The translations under genes were made by a program, and so were the position numbers. From Polyangiaceae bacterium (GTDB lineage Bacteria; Myxococcota_A; Polyangia; Polyangiales; Polyangiaceae), in the NCBI GenBank assembly GCA_016712345.1, contig JADJRH010000011.1, forward strand, positions 5,326,630 through 5,390,629: a stretch of 64,000 nucleotides of DNA, read 5' to 3'. Positions 44,535 through 52,500 of this stretch are shown one piece after another (the stretch's first letter is position 1; the number at the start of each line of letters is the position of its first letter). A model generated the notes under the pieces. It made no database searches. It was not told the origin of the DNA and saw nothing but the letters and a program-made list of their open reading frames with translations.

Positions 44535-45791
44535 CTAATACGCCGTCTTGAAAGACTCAATATCTTGAGCGTCCCAACCGTAGATCTCGGCCACTTTGGA
44601 AATGGCCGACAGAAGCTTGGGAACATGCGTGGCGCCGTCGGTCAAGAAAAGATGGGCCGAAACGTCCCCATCTACCGGCGCATTGATTTGGGTGAGCAGT
44701 TCGTCAATCTGAGCGTCGGTGATTGTGCGGGCGTCTTGCGGTAACATTCTAAACCCATGAATAAATGCGATCGTCTCCCCATAGCCATGCAAACCGCCGG
44801 CAAGCTCAGCATCTGTCGCGCCCTCCTTTGTAAGTTTAACCGCGGCGTCGTTTAGGTAGAAAATGACAGTTGAAAAAATCACACGCTCGCTCTCACTCAA
44901 GATGGCCTGAATAGCCTCGTCGCGAACAGTGTCGCATGCGGCTCCTGCTTTGATGGCCTGTTGGGCGCGAACGAAGTGATTCTTAATACGGAAGTACGGG
45001 CCGGGATTTTGAGGGTCCATCGGCTTGGACGCGTCGTTGGGATCTTTTGGACTCCGCCGTTCGGCGTATTGGGCAAACAACTTGTCAGGATTGGTCATCG
45101 CCGAGCTGTCACCGGGGAAGGTAGGATGTGCGCCGAACGCGGCCAACAACCCGTCAAGCGCCGCGGCATCGATGGTGGTGTTGGTAAGATTCGCCATGTA
45201 CAAGTAGAAAAGGCTTCCGAAAAGCCCCTTGTCTACCGCCTGGCGAAGGTCAACTCCGGTTGAGGTGAAGATGTAACTCCCATACTTACCACCGGGCCCG
45301 CTGGGCGTTGCCGCCGGCTTCCACTCATTGCCGGCGGCAGCTTCAAAAGCGGTAAGCGAAGCCAATATTTTCTCCCCGTAATAAGGGTTTGTGAGCGACT
45401 TGACACTGGGTGAACCCGCTTCATAAAGGGCCGTCAATTCTGCGAGGGTAGGTTTGACAGTCAAGTCGGCTTCGGCGGCGCTCATAGCCGAGTTGAGTGC
45501 TCCCGCCTGACTGCGAATGGCAAGCACCTCCGCCGCGTTCGTATCAAATGACGTTCCGTCATACTCGGCATCTGAATTGATTGGACAGGCCAACCCGCCG
45601 GACCCACCCGTGGCGCCTGTTGCGCCCGAGCCACCGCTCCCACCCGTGCTTCCACCTGTGCCGCCCGTCGAGCCACCTGTGCCGGACGTTGTCGTTGTTG
45701 ACGTTGTCGTCGTCCCCGAGCCGCTTTCGTCTTCGCAGCCCGCCAACGCCAGCAATCCAACAGCAATCAACGACAAAACTCGAATTTTCAT
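44535..45791 (-). CDS. DUF4856-like lipoprotein, first gene of the iron operon
   Basis: ATG at 45791 has GGAGGA 6 bp upstream and encodes a lipoprotein signal (LSLIAVGLLALAGC). A Thr/Gly/Ser linker (about 22-75) follows. The mature domain reads LTNPYYGEKILASLTAFEAAAGNEW, then GVDLRQAVDKGLFGSLFYLYMANL, then GYGETIAFIHGFRMLP...ITDAQIDELL. This order resembles DUF4856 proteins, which travel with imelysin and TonB receptors in Bacteroidetes. The C-terminal RMLP..DAQIDELL segment may be the interaction end. It is probably surface- or periplasm-anchored and handles iron or the receptor's ligand. A Fur-box match lies 27 bp upstream. Confidence 0.78.
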   Translation of the reverse strand: MKIRVLSLIAVGLLALAGCEDESGSGTTTTSTTTTSGTGGSTGGTGGSTGGSGGSGATGATGGSGGLACPINSDAEYDGTSFDTNAAEVLAIRSQAGALNSAMSAAEADLTVKPTLAELTALYEAGSPSVKSLTNPYYGEKILASLTAFEAAAGNEWKPAATPSGPGGKYGSYIFTSTGVDLRQAVDKGLFGSLFYLYMANLTNTTIDAAALDGLLAAFGAHPTFPGDSSAMTNPDKLFAQYAERRSPKDPNDASKPMDPQNPGPYFRIKNHFVRAQQAIKAGAACDTVRDEAIQAILSESERVIFSTVIFYLNDAAVKLTKEGATDAELAGGLHGYGETIAFIHGFRMLPQDARTITDAQIDELLTQINAPVDGDVSAHLFLTDGATHVPKLLSAISKVAEIYGWDAQDIESFKTAY

Positions 45792-45817
45792 GAGAGTCCT
45801 CCAAACAACGGAAGCAC

Positions 45818-45836
45818 GATAATGAAAGTCGTTTTC
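45818..45836. promoter_or_regulatory. Fur box (15 of 19 matches to consensus)
   Basis: GATAATGAAAGTCGTTTTC compared by eye with the classical GATAATGATAATCATTATC gives 15 identities of 19. It lies 27-45 bp upstream of the DUF4856-like ATG, a position suited to blocking transcription. It also faces the divergent beta-propeller gene at 46111, about 275 bp away. The rest of the gap 45792-46110 shows no other feature. Confidence 0.7.
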
Positions 45837-46110
45837 AGTTTCAACAATAATCGACATCGATCGAAATTTCAACAAAAAACAAGCTGAAAATGCGCGCAAA
45901 CGGCGCGTCGAGGGTGCAAAAAGGGCGTGCTCACGGGTGAGCGCGACAGCCGTGACGGTCGCGGTGGTCTGTGGCGCACTTCGGCACGCCGACCGGTTGG
46001 AAATCTACCCATTTCAACGGCATTTCGCGGTGGAGGGCCGTGGCATGAAACGTGACTTACTCGGGATACCTTCTCTTAGCTAACCCGGTTCTTCCCGGAG
46101 GTAGGCGAGT

Positions 46111-49100
46111 ATGTTTTTGCGCAAATTCAACTTTATGAAATGGTCCTTGGTGAGCGCTGCCGCCCTGTTGGGTTCGGCCGCCATGGGCTGTGCCGACATT
46201 GAGCCTCCCCAGGGTGGCGGCGGTTTCGTCTCCGACTCACCATTTGGCAACAATGGTAAAAACGACGACGAGGGCGGAGGTGACACGGCTACCGGGGCCG
46301 GCGGTGGGTCGGGCGACCCTGCGACGGACGGTGGGGGCGATGGTGAAAAAGCCATTTTAGAAGCGGACATTATTCAGGTCGACGGCAACAAGCTGTTTGC
46401 CCTATCGCAATACGGCGGGCTGTCGGTTGTGGACATGACCGACCCCAACCAACTATCAATCATCGGTCACTATGACATTCAAGGTGTACCTTTTGAAATG
46501 TACATGCGCGACGGCGTTGTATACGCCATGTTCTCCTCGTTTGGCAGGTGGGAATGTGACGAAGACTACACAACCTGTGAGTACATTTCGTCCAGCCACA
46601 TTGAAGCCCTCAATGTGACCAATCCGGCCAACATCATTCAAATTGGTTCGTTTGACTTGCCCGGTGAGATCTCCGATTCGCGCATTGTGGGCGACGTTCT
46701 CTACGCCGTCTCGTACGAAAACGGGTACTGCTGGAACTGCGCGGACGCTCCGACGACAACCGTCACATCCATCAACGTGGCCGACCCGGCAGACATCGCC
46801 GTGGTAGACAGCGTTGGATTCGACTCTTCCGACCCGTATGGGTACGGCTGGGGCCGCCGAAGCGTGACGGTAACACAAGACCGGATGTTCATTGCCGGCA
46901 TCGAGTGGGACGGCAACGACGAGGGGCACTCCACCATTCAGATCGTGGACATTGCCGACCCGACGGGCGTGCTTCACGTGGGAGCCGCGGTGGAGGCCGC
47001 CGGCATGATTGAAAGCCGCTGGCAAATGGATGAACACAACGGCGTGCTCCGCGTCATCAGCCAACCCGGTGTGTGGTGGTCGAACGGCGTCCCGCAGGTT
47101 CAAACCTTCCAAATCAACTCGTCCGACTCTGTAACGCCCATGGCCGTGCTCGACATGGTTCTACCCATGCCCGAACGCCTGCGTTCAGCGCGGTTTGACG
47201 GCACAAAACTCTACGCCATCACCGCCGAACAAACCGACCCGTTGTTCACCCTCGACCTGTCCAATCCGGCGCAACCGGTACAGGTGGGCGAGCTTGAAAT
47301 TCCGGGTTGGGTCTACCATCTCGAACCGCGCGGCGACCGCATTTACGCCCTCGGGTTCGATAACCAAAACGCTGAAGGGTCCATGAACGTGTCGCTCTTC
47401 GACGTGTCGAACTTTGCGCAACCTACCCTTGTAGAGCGCATTGCTTTCGGCGGCGATTGGTCATGGGCACCTGAAGACCAAGATCGCATTCACAAGGCGT
47501 TCAAGATCGATTCGGACCTTGGGGCGATCTTCGTTCCGTACGGCGCTTGGGAGTATAACGAGAACGATGGGTATTACGGCTGCGGTCATATTGACAGCGG
47601 CATTCAGATCATCGACTTTACCCAAGACTCGCTCACCAAGCGAGGCGTTGCCCCGCTCAACGGGTTTGCGCGCCGAGCGCTTATTCACAATGGCAACCTC
47701 TTCAGCGTTTCCGATTCTGAAGTGGCGGCCTATAACATTGCCAATCGCGACGCGCCCGCCATGCTCGACTCAATTGCCCTCTCATCGTGGGTAAACCAGT
47801 CGGTGCGCGTTGGAAATAACCTCGTCCGTGTCGCGGCCGATTGGTGGACAAACGCCGCGGCGCTGGATGTTGTGCCGGCGAGCGATCCGGGGCGCACCGA
47901 GCCTCTCGGCACGCTTAACCTGAAAGACATTGTGGGCACCGAAGACCAGTCTGACTGCTACGGCTGGGGTTACTTCTACGGCGCTCAACTCTTTGCGCTC
48001 AACCAAGAACGCGTCGCTATCGCCTGGTCTACCTATGACTATTACTGGGGTTATGAAGATGGAAGCGGCGGATCTTATACTCCCAAGACCCACGTTGCGG
48101 TTGTCAATATCGCCAACCCCAGTCAACCCACTGTGGAAGGTCGCTTGAGCCTCCCATTTGCGACCGACATGTACCCTTGGTGGGGTTCGCTCGACGGTGG
48201 AAATGCCATTGTTCAGATCGGCAGCCGCCTTGTGTTCCGCCGCGTTCTTCACCCCGCCTGGGATTCAAGCGACCTTGAAAAAGCCTGGATCGAGGTGGTT
48301 GAAACCGGCGTTCCGGGAACACCTACCCATGTGGCCAGCGTTCCGCTTCCCGACGGTTTTGGTCACTCGCTTCTTATCAAAAACGGTTTCCAGGTGTTGA
48401 CCTCCCATTGGGAGCCGGTTGCGGGCACGGCGAGCAAAGTCAAATTCTACCTCGACCGCGTTGCGGTTCCTCCGGTGGCTCAGCCCTCGGGTGTCGTGTC
48501 AATCAACGTGCCGGGTTCGCTCTTGGCGTACGACGAGCAGTCTTCGCATGCGCTCACGGTGGACTTCAAGAAAAAGCAAGTCATCGTACCTGACTACGAG
48601 GCTTGCTACAGCGACCACGGTTGGAACGCCTGGATTGAGGACATCGACGGCGTGAGTTTCTGCACCTACATGGAGCAGACGCTCAAGCTCATCGACGTGA
48701 GCACACCGTCCAACGTGGACATTCTCGACTCCGAGTTGCTCAGCGATTCGTTTTACTTCTACGGCACCAAAGTGACAGAATCGCGCGTTTTCGCCGAAGG
48801 TTATAGCTATAATCCGGGCGACAACTACGGCACGTATTCAATCATGGTGATTGGTGACGTGGGCGGTGACCAACTCAACATCGAGACGGTCAACCTTGAC
48901 CAAGACGAGTACCTTTGGCCGGTGGCCGCTGAAACCGAACACCTGGTTCTCACGAGCTGGAACGAGCCCGGAATCCATGTGCTCGACACAACCGACATGA
49001 ACAACATGACCCTCGAAAAGAAGGGTGAGGTTACCTCCTATGTGTACGCTGTCACCCTCGACAACGACCAAGCCCTCTGCGCTCTCGGCCCCTATGGCCT

Positions 49101-49122
49101 TGAGGTGGTAGACCTCCAGTAG
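46111..49122 (+). CDS. Secreted beta-propeller-domain lipoprotein
   Basis: ATG at 46111 has GGAGG 9 bp upstream. The 1003-aa product carries a lipobox (LLGSAAMGC), a Gly/Asp linker, then EADIIQVDGNKLFALSQYGGLSVVDMTDP. That is the opening of the C-terminal beta-propeller family (PF09826-like), with repeated VVDxxxPxxPxxxG units through the chain, such as IQIVDIADPTGVLHVGAAV and VAVVNIANPSQPTVEGRLSLP. Ca-binding-like DxDx segments are frequent. It should be an envelope-bound binding or scaffold protein. Hairpin terminator follows 14 bp after the stop. Confidence 0.88.
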   Translation: MFLRKFNFMKWSLVSAAALLGSAAMGCADIEPPQGGGGFVSDSPFGNNGKNDDEGGGDTATGAGGGSGDPATDGGGDGEKAILEADIIQVDGNKLFALSQYGGLSVVDMTDPNQLSIIGHYDIQGVPFEMYMRDGVVYAMFSSFGRWECDEDYTTCEYISSSHIEALNVTNPANIIQIGSFDLPGEISDSRIVGDVLYAVSYENGYCWNCADAPTTTVTSINVADPADIAVVDSVGFDSSDPYGYGWGRRSVTVTQDRMFIAGIEWDGNDEGHSTIQIVDIADPTGVLHVGAAVEAAGMIESRWQMDEHNGVLRVISQPGVWWSNGVPQVQTFQINSSDSVTPMAVLDMVLPMPERLRSARFDGTKLYAITAEQTDPLFTLDLSNPAQPVQVGELEIPGWVYHLEPRGDRIYALGFDNQNAEGSMNVSLFDVSNFAQPTLVERIAFGGDWSWAPEDQDRIHKAFKIDSDLGAIFVPYGAWEYNENDGYYGCGHIDSGIQIIDFTQDSLTKRGVAPLNGFARRALIHNGNLFSVSDSEVAAYNIANRDAPAMLDSIALSSWVNQSVRVGNNLVRVAADWWTNAAALDVVPASDPGRTEPLGTLNLKDIVGTEDQSDCYGWGYFYGAQLFALNQERVAIAWSTYDYYWGYEDGSGGSYTPKTHVAVVNIANPSQPTVEGRLSLPFATDMYPWWGSLDGGNAIVQIGSRLVFRRVLHPAWDSSDLEKAWIEVVETGVPGTPTHVASVPLPDGFGHSLLIKNGFQVLTSHWEPVAGTASKVKFYLDRVAVPPVAQPSGVVSINVPGSLLAYDEQSSHALTVDFKKKQVIVPDYEACYSDHGWNAWIEDIDGVSFCTYMEQTLKLIDVSTPSNVDILDSELLSDSFYFYGTKVTESRVFAEGYSYNPGDNYGTYSIMVIGDVGGDQLNIETVNLDQDEYLWPVAAETEHLVLTSWNEPGIHVLDTTDMNNMTLEKKGEVTSYVYAVTLDNDQALCALGPYGLEVVDLQ

Positions 49123-49136
49123 AATCTGAAATAACC

Positions 49137-49167
49137 AACGCGCCGCGGGAATGCGCCGCGGCGCGTT
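49137..49167 (+). terminator. Hairpin terminator after the beta-propeller gene
   Basis: Perfect 12-bp stem AACGCGCCGCGG / CCGCGGCGCGTT with a 7-nt loop. An in-frame ATG at 49151 of the next gene falls in its loop, arguing that translation there starts at 49184 instead. Confidence 0.75.
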
Positions 49168-49183
49168 AGGCGTTCGCGCGATT

Positions 49184-49567
49184 ATGCGCTCGTTCGCCCT
49201 GCGTGCCCTCCCCTTTGCCGTCCTCCTGCCGTGCTGCAACGCCGGACCATCCGGCTCGCACGAAGCCGCTCACCGCAGCCTCCTCGGCGACGATCTTCAG
49301 CCGTCCGGTGGAGCCACGTTTCCACCGGCGGCGACCACCTCAAACCTTCCCATCGATCCTCTTTCCACGGCACCGGCCGAGACCGCGCAAAAACCTGCCA
49401 CGCCTGAAGTGTACTCTCCGCAACCCGACGAGGGAGAGTCGGCGATCATCACCGGTGATCGCTTTCGCATCACGTTCAACCTACCCATGATGCGCCCTGA
49501 AAAAAAGGGCCGCGGGCAAAGGCGCCGCTTGTACAAAATGCGCGCATCCCCGACCGCTCAAGTCTGA
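49184..49567 (+). CDS. Alpha-2-macroglobulin lipoprotein, N-terminal part (frame changes at 49501-49507)
   Basis: ATG at 49184 (not 49151, which lies in a terminator loop) gives a signal peptide ALRALPFAVLLPCC, likely lipidated. A linker and the first macroglobulin strand follow: ITGDRFRITFNLPMMRPEKKG. After the A7 tract the frame reads Arg-rich noise to 49567. In the -1 frame it continues PRAKAPLVQNARIPDRSSLMAFEPEVKG, the expected next strand. The whole gene to 55038 would encode about 1951 aa. Confidence 0.78.
   Translation: MRSFALRALPFAVLLPCCNAGPSGSHEAAHRSLLGDDLQPSGGATFPPAATTSNLPIDPLSTAPAETAQKPATPEVYSPQPDEGESAIITGDRFRITFNLPMMRPEKKGRGQRRRLYKMRASPTAQV
49501..49507 (+). other. Frame-change site in the alpha-2-macroglobulin gene (A AAA AAG)
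   Basis: In the zero frame the codons are GAA AAA AAG GGC, so A AAA AAG is the canonical -1 slippery heptamer known from dnaX. A -1 shift here leads directly into the open 5.5-kb downstream frame. A missing A in a run of eight would give the same result. Confidence 0.6.
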
Positions 49568-52500
49568 TGGCGTTTGAACCTGAAGTGAAGGGGCGGGTTG
49601 AGTGGGTGAACGCGCACACCCTCGAATTTGTGGCCGACAAACCCTTCCCGGTCGGCCAAAAGTACACAGTAACCCTGGGAGATGTTCAAAGTGAGGCGGG
49701 CCACCCACTCTCCGCCGAATGGAAGGTTACCGCCATTGTTCGAGGGGTCGTGGCTGGTAAGGTGCTCAGCCACACACCGAAGCCGGGCAAACCGCGTGTG
49801 ATCGTAATGCACCCGTCGGACTATACAGTGAAGCCCGACACGGAGCTGAGCATTCTATACGACCAGCCGGTGGACCTCGCCGCCATAAAAGAACAGGTGA
49901 TCCTTCAGCCCGAGGGTGGTTCACAACTGCCTGTCACCCTTTCTCACCCCGCATTGTCACTCTACCAAGGTGTTTCTGTAGACCGACGCTTTGTGGTGCA
50001 TGTGCGACCACGTTCCGCTCTGGAGGCCGGCCAAAAGTACACACTGCGCTACGTGGGCGATATGGAAACAAAAACCGGTGAGGCAGTGAATTTTAACGTT
50101 GCGAGCGCCCTCGCTGTCCGCGGACTTGAGTGTCCAAGTCACTTGGATGATGCCTGTTCGTCGAGCGCAATGCGCCTTGAAACCAGCGGCAATGAAGTTG
50201 TCTTTCTACTCAACAATCCACTCCACATGAAGGCCGCCGAACTGCGGCGAGCGGTCCAAATTGTTCCAGCTGTCAAACGGTTCGATGTTCGAACATCCGG
50301 CTGGGATGATGGTCGACTGGTAGTCAACGCCGCGTTTGAACCGTCGGTTCAATACACGGTGACACTCTCCGGTTTGGTCGACAGGTTCGGTTCGCGGCTC
50401 ACCTCTCCGGTTCGCGCCACGGTGGAGCGGTCACCCCTGCAAGCCGGCGCCGTGATCGGAGCGGGTGTTGTGCTCTTGAACGACGAGAGATCGCGAGCCT
50501 TTGAAGTTTATACAACCAATGTGACAAAAGCTGAACTGCGGTTTTGGAAGGTAGGCCCGGAGAAGTTGTCCAGCGCCGCATCAGAGGTGCGCGTTGGAAA
50601 TCGACCGAGCGAACCGCCGACAACAACGTTGCAAGTAATCGTCACGGGAGTTGAAAATCAACCCACAGTGACTCGGGTAGATCTGACTCCGGTTCTTGCC
50701 ACGGGTGAGCCTGTGATCGCCGCGGTCGACATCGTGGAGTCGGGATATGGGGCGGACATGCCGGCCAAAGATTCACCCTCTCCACTGGCACTTCTCATTC
50801 CAAACTCGGCCGACCATCTGGGCGTACACACGGAAGTCGGCGAGGTTCGCACGGTGGTTCACGTGGCACAACTTGCTACCGGCGATCCGCGAGCGGGGGC
50901 AACTGTGACAGCGATGGATGACAAAGGTACAACCCTCGGCCAAGTAAAAACCGGGGCCGACGGGATGGCGATCTTACCCCCCCATCTAACGGGATGGCTC
51001 ACAGTTGCCGACGGCGCGGCCAAAACGTTTCTACCCTTGAACACGCCCGAAACCAGTGTGGCAAAGTTGTTTCCAGCGGTGAGCGCCGAAAGTGAAATGT
51101 CCGACGGAGGAGAGCGCGCGCTCGTTTTTACAGATCGCGGCGTTGTTCGACCGGGATCATCTGTAAAGATCTACGCGACGGTTCGATTGGATCGGGGTGC
51201 CGGGCTCGCCCCACTTGCCGCGGAAAATCTGACAATTCGAGCGCTCGGCCCCACAGGGGACGAGGTGTTTCGAGCACCTGTCACATCCAACGAATTTGGC
51301 AGCGTTTCGGCAGAATTTCAGGTGCCTGCGCGGGCCAAGTTGGGGAGACACCGACTTCTGGTGGAGCGCGGAACAACCATTGTCGCCGAGTCGATTCTTC
51401 AGGTGGCGGAAGTTGAAATTCCGCGTTTCGCCGTGGATGTGAAAGGGTACACAAAGACGGGTCAGGTGGGCGCGGCCATTGCCACTCGATACCTTTTCGG
51501 AGCGCCGATGTCGGGGGCGAAGGTGACTTGGACGGCGCGGCGCGAACCCGCGGCATTCGCCGAAGGTCCGTTTGCCGGGCTGGGTCTTACCTTTCGAGAG
51601 CAGCGCCATGAGTGGGATCCTGACAACAGCACGCCCGCCTGGTCCCGAGCCGGTGAAGGAAAAGCCGATGCCGAAGGGCTCTTTCGAGTGCAAGACTCGC
51701 TTCCGCTCACCGGCACCTCCGGACCTCAACGCTTCGTTTACGAGGCGAATGTGTCAGACGATTCTCACCGCTCGGTTGCTGGAAAAGGTTCCGTTGTCGT
51801 CCACCCCAGCGAACGATACGCGGGGCTTCGCATTCGAGATCGATGGGTAGCTCCAGGGGAGTCTTTTGGAGTGGACCTTGGGGTGGTCGATCGAAATGGC
51901 AACGCGGTCTTGGGGGCCAATGTCAACGCTGTGGTGCACCGGGTAGACTATACTCAGTCCGTGCGCCGAATGGCCAACGGATCGGTGGATCACAGCTGGA
52001 CAAGGCGCCTCTCAAAAGTGAGCGCGTGTAAAGCGGTGAGCGGGCCGGATTTGGCCAAGTGTACACTTACCCTTCCCAATGCGGGCGACTATCAAATCTC
52101 GGCCGAGTTGGATGGCAAAACCTTTGGGAGCCTTCCCATTTGGGCCTACCAGCGGGGCCTTCAGGGGCCTCAAATTCCAGATCGCGGTAGAGCGCTTTCA
52201 ATGGTACTCGACAAAGCCCACTACGAGCCGGGGGATGTAGCCCACATTTTTCTAACAAGCCCGTTTGAAACAGCCACCGCGATTGTACAAACTCAAAATG
52301 CCGCTCAGCCACCCAAGGTGACAACCATTGAAGGCGGCGCCGGGGTAATTGAAATTCCCCTTTCTGCGGCTGACATGCCCCACCTGAATGTGTCGGTAAG
52401 CCTACTCCCCAAACAGTCCATTACAAACGCCGGCGCCGCGTCTTCCCCGGAAAACGTGGTTGCGGACTACCGAGTCGGCGCGGTTCGCATTCCGGTGAGC

